A DNA stretch of 5,665 nt from Candidatus Magasanikiibacteriota bacterium (GCA_903858555.1 CAIOJG010000088.1:1-5665); one strand, 5' to 3'; positions 1 through 5,665 are shown, counted from the first letter of the stretch. The notes: generated by a model not told the origin, from the letters alone. Program-made: numbers and translations.

Positions 1-531
1 ATAAAAAAAATAATTAAATTTATTTTATTATTTTTAGCTGCCAACCTCTTGGTCTTAGTGCATATACTTTGGCGCACAAATTTTAATAACTATCTAAATC
101 TGGTAAATATTTTAATGTTATTTTTTGTTTGGGTTGTGATTGTCAATCCACGTCAAAATAATTTTTGGTGGGCAATTTACGCGTTGCTGCTGGCGGATCT
201 TTTTAATCCTACACCATTTGGTTTGCAAAGTGTGTCTCAGATTGCCGCACTTCTTTTTATAAATTGGTTGCTGCTAAATATTTTTACCAATCGTTCATTG
301 ACGATTGTATTATTTAGCGGTGTGCTCACTATCATTGTTTATCGTTTTATTTATCTCCTGCTACTTCTGACAAATCTGTCCGTTAACAATCAACCAACTA
401 TAAATATATTAGACTCACTAAAAATTTTTAGTGCTGAAGCAATCGTGAATTCATTAATTTTAGGCGCTATTTATTTGATTTCATCGATCTTTGTGAAACG
501 TTTGCATCCGGAATATATCACCGTAAAATAA
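1..531 (+). CDS. mreD: MreD-like rod-shape membrane protein, 5' partial
   Basis: Probable MreD, an integral membrane component of the elongation (Rod) machinery that works with MreB, MreC, RodA and PBP2. The frame is open from base 1, so the start codon probably lies just left of the window. A TTG at 49 could serve, but it would cut into the first hydrophobic segment, which begins around base 19, so I prefer an upstream start. The visible 176 residues are dominated by Leu, Ile, Phe and Val and form about five membrane segments. Counting from base 1, an acidic-aromatic turn around residues 65-75 (ADLFNPTPFG) resembles the conserved DL...FG region of MreD. The last segment ends in a short basic tail (KRLHPEY). 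The gene ends one base before mrdA, the usual mreBCD-mrdA order, and this context is the strongest support. MreD sequences diverge widely, so the family call rests on topology, that motif and the neighbour. Confidence 0.66.
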   Translation: MKKIIKFILLFLAANLLVLVHILWRTNFNNYLNLVNILMLFFVWVVIVNPRQNNFWWAIYALLLADLFNPTPFGLQSVSQIAALLFINWLLLNIFTNRSLTIVLFSGVLTIIVYRFIYLLLLLTNLSVNNQPTINILDSLKIFSAEAIVNSLILGAIYLISSIFVKRLHPEYITVK

Positions 532-532
532 T

Positions 533-2509
533 ATGAGCCAAGATCCATTTGAAATGCAAGGAGCCAACGACCAGTGGGGGAAACTGGACAAAAAATTTCA
601 CCATAGTTGGGTAGAAGAAAATTTGAATTTAGAAAATAATCTCGGCAAGCACACCACTCAGGCGGGCACTCGTTCATATCTTGGAAAAAGTATGAGCGGC
701 GTAAAACTGCGTATTTTTGCAGTTATTATTCTTGCCGGTATATCCATAATATTGGGAAAGAGTTTTTACGCTCAAGTTTTGCGCGGCTCATACTTTAGAA
801 ATCTCTCCGAAAGTAATCGTTTACGCATCCGTCCGATTGTGGCTGAGCGCGGGATTATTTTTGATCGTTTTGGTAAACAGCTGGTGCAAAACGTGCCGGA
901 TTTTTCGCTGTCCATCATCCCACAAGATTTACCTACCGACCCTACCAAACGCCAAGAAGTAATAAAAAGACTTTCTGAACTTTCTTTAGTACCGGAAGAT
1001 ACCATCAATTCTATTTTAGCAAAATATAAAAATTATAGTTACGAATCTTTGATAATCAAAGACAACTTGGACTATGACACTTCCATAAAAATATATATTG
1101 AAAGTGTAAATTTACCCGGTGTTTTGATCGAGGGTGGTACCAAACGCAATTATATTTTTTCCAACAATCCGGAATCGGCGAGCTCGACTGTAAGTTTGTC
1201 TCATATCTTGGGATACTTAGGGCGTTTAAACGATGATGAATATCAAAACAATCGCGATCAAGGATATTTGGTCTCCGATAACATTGGAAAAAGTGGTGTA
1301 GAAAAAATTTATGAACAACAACTACGCGGGACATATGGAACGAAAAAAATTGAAATCAATGCCGCCGGTCAAGAACAAGATGTGGTCTCACAAGATCCAC
1401 CAACACCGGGAAACAATCTGTATTTAACAATAGATGAAGAGGCGCAGAATAAGATGGAACAGCTAGTAAAAAACTTTGTGGCCACTCATGGCGAACATCG
1501 TATTTCAGCGATTGCCATGGACCCAAATAACGGCGAAGTGATCGCAATGGTCAGCTGGCCAACTTATAATAACAATCTTTTTTCTGGTGGTATCACTACC
1601 GATAATTATCAAAAATACCTCGACGATCCCAACCAACCACTATTCAATCGCTCTGTCGCTGGCAGTATTCCTTCCGGTTCCATTGTAAAACCAGTCATGG
1701 CCGCCGCTGCTCTTGAAGAAAAAATTATTGACATCAACACTACGGTTTTGAGTACCGGTGAATTACACGTTGGCAAATGGATTTTTAAAGATTGGAAAGT
1801 CGGTGGCCATGGTATCACTAATGTTACCAAAGCCCTAGCCTGGTCCATCAACACTTTCTTTTATTATATCGGCGGTGGTTTCAAAAATTTTGTTGGTTTA
1901 GGACTGGATAAAATGCTAGAATATTTTTATCGTTTTAATTTGGGTCAAAAAACCGGCATTGATTTACCAAGTGAAAATACGGGATTTTTACCAAGCGCTG
2001 CTTGGAAAATGAAAACCAAAGGCGAACCGTGGTATGTCGGTGATACTTATAATCTTTCTATCGGCCAAGGTGATCTTTTGGTAACTCCAATTCAAGCCGC
2101 GGTTTGGACATCTGCTTTTGCCAACTGGGGAACAATTGTAAAACCACACGTCGCGAAAGAGTTGGTCAGCGATACCGCTACCACTACTTTAGATTTTCCA
2201 CCAACAAAAACAAACGTCGTCTCAGCCAAAACCATCGACATCGTTCGTCAAGGTATGCGCGAGTGTGTTTTGAGTGGTAGTTGTAAACTTTTACAAACCT
2301 TACCATTTACCTCAGCCGGAAAAACCGGTACCGCTCAGTGGAACAGCAAACAACCAGAGCACGCTTGGTTCACGGCTTTTGCCCCATACGAAAAACCACA
2401 AATTGAAGTTACAGTTTTAATAGAGGCCGGCGGTGAAGGCTCGGTCGTGAGTATGCCAATCGCGCGCGACTTTTTGAGCTGGTGGGGAAAAAAATATTTG
2501 ACACATTAA
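533..2509 (+). CDS. mrdA: Penicillin-binding protein 2, class B peptidoglycan D,D-transpeptidase
   Basis: Transpeptidase that cross-links peptidoglycan during cell elongation; membrane-anchored, with its catalytic domain outside the cytoplasmic membrane. At 658 residues it is close to the family norm (about 600-650). Residues 1-59 are polar and cytoplasmic, longer than the roughly 20 residues of E. coli PBP2. One membrane segment spans about 60-80. The class B dimerisation-domain signature RGxIxDRxG is at 106-114. The transpeptidase domain fills about 320-650 with all three active-site motifs: SIVK with nucleophile S383 and K386, SIN at 438-440, and KTGT at 597-600. In the first motif the more usual STFK is replaced by SIVK, but Ser and Lys are kept, so it should be active. 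The ATG lies one base after the mreD stop (TAAtATG) with no visible Shine-Dalgarno, suggesting coupled translation. FtsI (PBP3) is the main alternative; the MreD neighbour favours PBP2. Confidence 0.93.
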   Translation: MSQDPFEMQGANDQWGKLDKKFHHSWVEENLNLENNLGKHTTQAGTRSYLGKSMSGVKLRIFAVIILAGISIILGKSFYAQVLRGSYFRNLSESNRLRIRPIVAERGIIFDRFGKQLVQNVPDFSLSIIPQDLPTDPTKRQEVIKRLSELSLVPEDTINSILAKYKNYSYESLIIKDNLDYDTSIKIYIESVNLPGVLIEGGTKRNYIFSNNPESASSTVSLSHILGYLGRLNDDEYQNNRDQGYLVSDNIGKSGVEKIYEQQLRGTYGTKKIEINAAGQEQDVVSQDPPTPGNNLYLTIDEEAQNKMEQLVKNFVATHGEHRISAIAMDPNNGEVIAMVSWPTYNNNLFSGGITTDNYQKYLDDPNQPLFNRSVAGSIPSGSIVKPVMAAAALEEKIIDINTTVLSTGELHVGKWIFKDWKVGGHGITNVTKALAWSINTFFYYIGGGFKNFVGLGLDKMLEYFYRFNLGQKTGIDLPSENTGFLPSAAWKMKTKGEPWYVGDTYNLSIGQGDLLVTPIQAAVWTSAFANWGTIVKPHVAKELVSDTATTTLDFPPTKTNVVSAKTIDIVRQGMRECVLSGSCKLLQTLPFTSAGKTGTAQWNSKQPEHAWFTAFAPYEKPQIEVTVLIEAGGEGSVVSMPIARDFLSWWGKKYLTH

Positions 2510-2527
2510 ACTAAGTTCTGTTATCAT
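2498..2527 (+). promoter_or_regulatory. Sigma70-type promoter for greA, overlapping the end of mrdA
   Basis: A perfect -35 box TTGACA (2498-2503) and a -10 box TATCAT (2522-2527, five of six consensus positions) are separated by 18 bases. The -35 lies inside the last codons of mrdA and the mrdA stop codon falls in the spacer. The predicted start is near base 2534, giving a leader of about 58 bases before greA. Boxes and spacing are seen directly; activity is inferred. Confidence 0.72.
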
Positions 2528-2536
2528 AGACGAACT

Positions 2537-2560
2537 AAAAACTCTGTCCGAGTTTGTTTT
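2537..2560 (+). other. Leader hairpin with T-rich tail (weak terminator or 5' stabiliser)
   Basis: AAACTC (2539-2544) pairs with GAGTTT (2550-2555) across a five-base loop. Two more A-T pairs are possible past a bulged G2556. A T-rich run, GTTTTATTT, follows. For transcripts reading through from mrdA it could be a weak intrinsic terminator. For transcripts from the promoter at 2498-2527 it would sit about five bases from the 5' end, where a hairpin tends to protect mRNA. The stem has only two G-C pairs, so either role is tentative. Confidence 0.35.
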
Positions 2561-2572
2561 ATTTAATAAAAG

Positions 2573-2584
2573 CCTCCAGGAGGT
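2573..2584 (+). promoter_or_regulatory. greA ribosome binding site inside a palindrome
   Basis: AGGAGGT (2578-2584) is a perfect Shine-Dalgarno, seven bases before the greA ATG at 2592, and it fixes that start. It is the only strong site in the window. The preceding CCTCC (2573-2577) is its complement, making CCTCCAGGAGG. A small hairpin with four G-C or A-T pairs (2573-2576 with 2580-2583) and a three-base loop could cover part of the site. Confidence 0.85.
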
Positions 2585-2591
2585 AGCAAGT

Positions 2592-3053
2592 ATGAGCAAC
2601 ATCCAATATGTATCCGAAAGTAGTCTAGAGAATCTAAAGATTGAACTAGAAACCATTTACAACAAAACTATCCCTGATATCGCCAAACGTATCGATGAAG
2701 CCAAACAACAAGGTGATCTTTCCGAAAATGCCGAGTACCACCAGGCTCGCGAAGACATGTCTTGGACCCAAGGCCGCGCCAAAGAATTGGAAAACCTGAT
2801 CCAAAACGCGCAAATCATCCACAAAACCAAAGACATGGATAAAGTAATGATCGGCTGTACCGTGTCCGTAAAAGTAAATGGCAAGACCAAAGACTATACC
2901 ATCGTCGGGGCTCAAGAAGCCGATCCAGCGAAAGGCATGATTTCCAACGAATCTCCGCTAGGACAAGCCTTTTTAAACCGAAAAGTAAAGGAAAAGGTGG
3001 AAGTTTCCACCCCGGCTGGGAAGAATATTTACGAGATAATCGACATCAAATAA
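2592..3053 (+). CDS. greA: Transcription elongation factor GreA
   Basis: Cytoplasmic factor that enters the RNA polymerase secondary channel and stimulates cleavage of backtracked RNA, rescuing stalled complexes. At 153 residues it is near the family length of about 158. Residues 1-75 form the N-terminal antiparallel coiled coil. Its tip carries the hallmark GDLSENAEYH (41-50), including acidic D42 and E45, which help position the catalytic magnesium. The C-terminal FKBP-like domain follows from about 80, with the family signature SPLGQAFLNR (121-130) and a late VEVSTPAG strand-turn. The gene has its own near-consensus promoter, a perfect Shine-Dalgarno and a strong terminator, so it looks monocistronic. 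Its codons lean to C-ending forms: by my count 11 of 16 Ile codons are ATC, unlike the AT-richer neighbours. This fits high expression. GreB is less likely, given the neighbouring lysS and the typical GreA motifs. Confidence 0.95.
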   Translation: MSNIQYVSESSLENLKIELETIYNKTIPDIAKRIDEAKQQGDLSENAEYHQAREDMSWTQGRAKELENLIQNAQIIHKTKDMDKVMIGCTVSVKVNGKTKDYTIVGAQEADPAKGMISNESPLGQAFLNRKVKEKVEVSTPAGKNIYEIIDIK

Positions 3054-3067
3054 CCTCCCCAAAAGAG

Positions 3068-3094
3068 TCTCTCGGCAAAACCGGGAGATTTTTT
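3068..3094 (+). terminator. Intrinsic terminator of greA
   Basis: TCTCTCGG (3068-3075) pairs with CCGGGAGA (3081-3088) as an eight-base-pair stem containing one G-U pair and a five-base loop (CAAAA). Six Ts (3089-3094) follow directly. Upstream purines (3062-3067) can extend the stem into the T run, which may allow action on the other strand too, although no convergent gene is seen. It lies 14 bases after the greA stop. Confidence 0.9.
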
Positions 3095-3121
3095 GACATT
3101 TTAGCCAAAAACAGGTACAAT
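3093..3121 (+). promoter_or_regulatory. Sigma70-type promoter for the lysS operon
   Basis: A perfect -35 box TTGACA (3093-3098) is followed after exactly 17 bases by TACAAT (3116-3121, five of six consensus positions). The first two Ts of the -35 box are the last two of the greA terminator T run. The predicted start is near 3128, leaving a leader of about 17 bases before the ATG at 3145. Confidence 0.72.
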
Positions 3122-3131
3122 CATTGCGTCT

Positions 3132-3137
3132 TATAAT
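3132..3137 (+). promoter_or_regulatory. Second possible -10 box (TATAAT) just before the lysS ATG
   Basis: A perfect TATAAT ends seven bases before the A of the lysS ATG, so a transcript from it would begin at or next to the start codon and be leaderless. No good -35 box sits at 16-18 bases upstream and there is no extended -10 TG. In AT-rich DNA a chance match is quite possible. Confidence 0.3.
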
Positions 3138-3144
3138 AAATTCT

Positions 3145-4605
3145 ATGATTGAAGAAATTGAGGAATATCAAGCGCGTCTGGGACGTCTAAACAACCTAAA
3201 AGCCAACGGTATTGAAGCCTATCCCGCCAAAAGCGAAAAGGGGGCTAATTTGGTTGATGCCAAAGCGATGGCGGTCGATACTGCTGTCGAATCTTCTGGC
3301 CGTCTAGTCGCGATACGTGATATGGGCAAGCTTTGTTTTGCTCAACTCAAAGACGCTTCCGCCAAAATGCAATTGGCGATTTCCGAAAAAGAAATCGGCA
3401 AAGAAAAATATAAATTTTTTGTTAAAAATTTTGATTTGGGAGATTTTATCTGGGTATCCGGAAATATTTTTGTTACTCATGCCGGCGAAACTTCTATTTT
3501 GGTAAAAGATTATAAAATTTTATCTAAAGCGCTTTTACCGTTACCAGAAAAATTCCACGGCCTGACCGATATTGAACAACGCTATCGTCGCCGCTATTTG
3601 GATTTACTCAGCAACGATCAATCCATGGAGATCGCCAAGATTCGTTCCAATGTTGTTCGTGAATTGCGCAATTATTTTGACAGCAAAGGTTTTTACGAAG
3701 TAGAAACTCCGGTATTGCAGACTTTATACGGCGGTGCTTTAGCCAAACCATTTAAAACTCACCACAATGCTTTAGACATTCCTTTGTATTTACGCATTGC
3801 TCCGGAATTATATTTGAAAAGATTGATTGTCGGTGGTTTTGAAAAAGTTTATGAAATTGCTAAATGTTTCCGCAACGAAGGGATAGACAACAATCATAAT
3901 CCGGAATTCACTCAGATTGAATTTTACTGGGCCTACGCCGATTACACCATGTTGATGGATATGGTAGAAGATTATTTACCACGCTTGATAAAAGCGGCTG
4001 GCAAAGATTTGAAACTAAGCATCGGCGGACAAGAAGTAGATTTTACCGGTCCTTATCCACGCATTACAATGCGCGACTTGATAAAACAATACGCTAAAAT
4101 TGATATCGAAGATTATCCTGATGATGAATCAATGTACAAAAAAGCGATCGAACTAAAAGTTAATGACATCAAACCCGGCACTGGCCGCGGAAAATTGATT
4201 GATGAAATTTATAAAGTTTACGCTCGACCATATATCGTCAATCCGATTTTCATGATTGACCACCCAGTAGAACTTTCACCGCTGGCAAAAAAACGCGCCG
4301 ATGATCCACGCTACGTGGAACGTTTCCAACTTTTATGTGTTGGCGGTAACGAACTTTGCAACGCTTTCTCTGAGCTCAATGATCCGCTCGACCAAGAAGA
4401 ACGTTTCAAAGAACAAACCCGTTTGGAAGCAGCCGGTGATGACGAGAGCATGCCATACGATGAAGATTTTATAGAAGCACTCAAACACGGTATGCCCCCA
4501 ACTGGTGGACTAGGCATGGGCATTGATCGCTTGATAAAACTATTGGTTGATGCGGACAACCTCAAAGAAGTAATTTTATTCCCAACGATGCGACCCGAAA
4601 AATAA
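3145..4605 (+). CDS. lysS: Lysyl-tRNA synthetase, class II
   Basis: Cytoplasmic enzyme that activates lysine with ATP and charges tRNA-Lys. I start at ATG 3145 (486 residues; family usually about 490-510). The frame is open further up to a TTG at 3124, but that codon precedes the predicted transcription start. No Shine-Dalgarno is visible. The N-terminal OB-fold for anticodon binding covers about 50-130, with GRLVAIRDMGKLCFAQLKD matching the family's GR...R.MGK..F..L.D. The class II catalytic core follows: motif 1 around 168-191 (invariant P189), GGALAKPF at 196-203, LYLRIAPELYLKRL at 214-227, motif 2 at 242-261 with R243 and E245, the FSELNDP segment at 408-414, and motif 3 GGLGMGIDRL (454-463, R462). 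All key elements are present, so it should be functional. It is the first gene of a tight operon with the two downstream genes; greA-lysS adjacency is also seen in other bacteria. Confidence 0.96.
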   Translation: MIEEIEEYQARLGRLNNLKANGIEAYPAKSEKGANLVDAKAMAVDTAVESSGRLVAIRDMGKLCFAQLKDASAKMQLAISEKEIGKEKYKFFVKNFDLGDFIWVSGNIFVTHAGETSILVKDYKILSKALLPLPEKFHGLTDIEQRYRRRYLDLLSNDQSMEIAKIRSNVVRELRNYFDSKGFYEVETPVLQTLYGGALAKPFKTHHNALDIPLYLRIAPELYLKRLIVGGFEKVYEIAKCFRNEGIDNNHNPEFTQIEFYWAYADYTMLMDMVEDYLPRLIKAAGKDLKLSIGGQEVDFTGPYPRITMRDLIKQYAKIDIEDYPDDESMYKKAIELKVNDIKPGTGRGKLIDEIYKVYARPYIVNPIFMIDHPVELSPLAKKRADDPRYVERFQLLCVGGNELCNAFSELNDPLDQEERFKEQTRLEAAGDDESMPYDEDFIEALKHGMPPTGGLGMGIDRLIKLLVDADNLKEVILFPTMRPEK

Positions 4606-4607
4606 AT

Positions 4608-5003
4608 ATGACGAAAGTAATGGTTTTTGGAACGTTTGATATTTTACATCCTGGACATCTATTTGTTTTTAACGAAGCAAAGAAACTAGGGGACGAGCTA
4701 ATAGTAATCGTCGCTCGCGACAGCACCGTCGATAAAGTAAAAAATATTGAATTAATAAATAGCGAAGAAGTAAGAGTAAAAAACATTTCTGATTTAAATA
4801 TTGCCGATAAAGTTATTTTAGGAAACGCTGGCGATAAATACCAAATAATCCGTGACGAAGAACCAGACATCATCGCCCTGGGCTATGATCAAAAAGTTTT
4901 TACCGAAGATTTAGAAAAAACTTTTCCTAAAATTAAAATCGTCCGTTTAAATCCATACAAACAAGAGATATACAAAAGTTCAAAATTTAGAAATAATAAT
5001 TAA
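4608..5003 (+). CDS. Small cytidylyltransferase-family nucleotidyltransferase (FAD synthase/TagD-like)
   Basis: A 131-residue single-domain protein of the HxGH nucleotidyltransferase superfamily, which transfers AMP or CMP from a nucleoside triphosphate to a phosphorylated substrate. The start GTFDILHPGH (8-17) contains the catalytic HPGH (14-17). ARDST (36-40) and ALGYDQ (90-95) are typical of the archaeal-type FAD synthase (RibL) and glycerol-3-phosphate cytidylyltransferase (TagD) group. The C-terminal YKSSKFR (122-128) corresponds to the nucleotide-binding STS-type segment of TagD, but is altered. Overall wording is closest to archaeal RibL, which makes FAD from FMN; substrate cannot be fixed from sequence. 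The gene begins two bases after the lysS stop with no visible Shine-Dalgarno and ends one base before the next gene, so it is probably translated by coupling. The Ile codons use more ATA and ATT than greA. Family certain, reaction uncertain. Confidence 0.85.
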   Translation: MTKVMVFGTFDILHPGHLFVFNEAKKLGDELIVIVARDSTVDKVKNIELINSEEVRVKNISDLNIADKVILGNAGDKYQIIRDEEPDIIALGYDQKVFTEDLEKTFPKIKIVRLNPYKQEIYKSSKFRNNN

Positions 5004-5004
5004 C

Positions 5005-5665
5005 ATGGAAAAAATCTTGATCGCCACCACTAACGAAGGAAAGTTTCACGAAATCGTGAACTTCTTTAGCGATCTCCATTACAACTTTGTAAATTTAAAA
5101 CAGATTGGTCTGGATAAATACGATGTGGAAGAACCACATAGCACCACTTGGGAAAACGCTTTGGTAAAAGCTAAATTTTACGCCAAAAAAAGTGGGCTAT
5201 TAACACTTAGCGAAGATACTGCTTTTTATGTTCATGCCATGAATAATTTACCAGGCGTGAAAGCGAAACGATTTGGGCCAACCGCTAAAGTTCGTAATCA
5301 GAAAATTCTTACTGCTTTAAAAAACGTACCAACTAAAAAACGAACTGCTCATTTTCAACTTTCTGCCTGTTTGTATGATCCAAAAAATGATTCTTTCAAT
5401 GTATTTCATGACGAAGTACAAGGTCTCATCAGTAAAGCTGAAACGTCCGATTCAGTAAACGGTTTAGGATACGACTCGATATTTTACTACCCACCACTCA
5501 AAAAGAATTTTGCTGAACTTACAGTCTCAGAAAAAAACATGGTTAGTCAACGAGGAAAGGCGCTTTTAAAAGTAAAACATCATTTAGAAAAACAATTTCA
5601 TTTTAGACAAATTATTGTACCGGCAGCAATCATTATAAAAGATCGCAAAATGTATTTCCAAAAAC
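5005..5665 (+). CDS. rdgB: RdgB/HAM1-type NTP pyrophosphatase fused to a Nudix-like domain, 3' partial
   Basis: The 220 visible residues run off the right edge with no stop. Residues 1-195 form a complete RdgB/HAM1 domain, a cytoplasmic enzyme that hydrolyses dITP, XTP and similar damaged purine triphosphates to monophosphates. Visible motifs are the N-terminal ATTNEGKFHE (7-16), ENALVKAKFYAKKSG (50-64), the acidic pair SEDTAF (69-74; E70, D71), PGVKAKRFG (83-91), GLGYDSIF (153-160), FAELTVSEKN (169-178) and SQRGKAL (181-187). The family more often shows DDSG, GFGYDPIF and SHR, so several active-site positions are changed. After about 195 the frame continues into IIVPAAIIIKDRKMYFQK (203-220), which looks like the first strands of a Nudix (MutT) domain; the next codon begins with C, which would allow the Arg common there. 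The Nudix box itself would lie outside the window. It starts one base after the previous stop (TAAcATG). The RdgB assignment is strong; the fusion is inferred from 18 residues. Confidence 0.85.
   Translation, partial: MEKILIATTNEGKFHEIVNFFSDLHYNFVNLKQIGLDKYDVEEPHSTTWENALVKAKFYAKKSGLLTLSEDTAFYVHAMNNLPGVKAKRFGPTAKVRNQKILTALKNVPTKKRTAHFQLSACLYDPKNDSFNVFHDEVQGLISKAETSDSVNGLGYDSIFYYPPLKKNFAELTVSEKNMVSQRGKALLKVKHHLEKQFHFRQIIVPAAIIIKDRKMYFQK

Noticed and set aside
49..51. TTG start for the MreD-like protein
   Set aside because: The frame is open to base 1 and a start here would truncate the first membrane segment, so an upstream start outside the window is more likely.
471..1854. Several minus-strand open frames of 63-92 codons opposite mreD and mrdA
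   Set aside because: They lie opposite well-supported coding sequence, have no recognisable domains or ribosome sites, and their residue composition is what antisense reading of these genes gives.
2510..2591. A riboswitch or small RNA in the mrdA-greA gap
   Set aside because: The leader is only about 58 bases, with a weak hairpin and the ribosome-site palindrome; this is too little structure for any known riboswitch class.
2417..2915. Minus-strand frames opposite the end of mrdA and greA
   Set aside because: They overlap greA and its promoter and ribosome site, have no family resemblance, and one simply mirrors the greA coiled coil in antisense.
3124..3144. TTG start for lysS, adding seven residues
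   Set aside because: The codon lies before the start predicted from the TTGACA/TACAAT promoter, has no ribosome site, and the seven extra residues match nothing expected at a LysRS N-terminus.
3317..3505. A 62-codon plus-strand frame inside lysS
   Set aside because: It is an out-of-frame reading of the OB-fold region of an intact lysS, with no ribosome site and a low-complexity product.
4311..4873. Minus-strand frames opposite lysS and the nucleotidyltransferase gene
   Set aside because: They are Ser-rich or hydrophobic antisense shadows without motifs or promoters.

Overview
This window reads as an ordinary bacterial housekeeping segment, AT-rich and densely packed. All genes lie on the + strand. 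Every reading frame uses TAA as stop and needs no recoding of TGA. Several traits point towards a Candidate Phyla Radiation (Patescibacteria) bacterium: very short gene junctions, little use of Shine-Dalgarno sites, a small archaeal-like cytidylyltransferase, a short RdgB-type protein fused to a second domain, and a PBP2 with a long cytoplasmic N-terminus beside a very hydrophobic MreD-like protein. This placement is an inference from overall appearance. No rRNA or other phylogenetic marker was compared.

Region 1 (1-2509) is the end of a cell-elongation cluster: a 5'-truncated MreD-like membrane protein, then, after one base, a complete PBP2 transpeptidase (mrdA) with all three catalytic motifs. 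The pair belongs to the lateral-wall peptidoglycan (Rod) system, and mreB/mreC would be expected just upstream.

Region 2 (about 2498-3094) is a self-contained greA unit. A near-consensus promoter overlaps the end of mrdA. It is followed by a short leader with a weak hairpin, a perfect Shine-Dalgarno inside the small palindrome CCTCCAGGAGG, the greA gene, and a strong intrinsic terminator.

Region 3 (about 3093-5665) is a second operon. Its promoter starts on the last two Ts of the greA terminator. It reads lysS (lysyl-tRNA synthetase), a small HxGH nucleotidyltransferase resembling archaeal FAD synthase or TagD, and an RdgB/HAM1 nucleotide-sanitising protein that continues into what looks like a Nudix domain and is cut by the right edge. 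Junctions are one or two bases, with no visible Shine-Dalgarno.

No mobile element, CRISPR array, RNA gene or phage signature was seen. I see no clearly new multi-gene system. The observations most worth following are the RdgB-Nudix fusion, the compact terminator/promoter joint before lysS with a possible leaderless start, and the structured greA leader.
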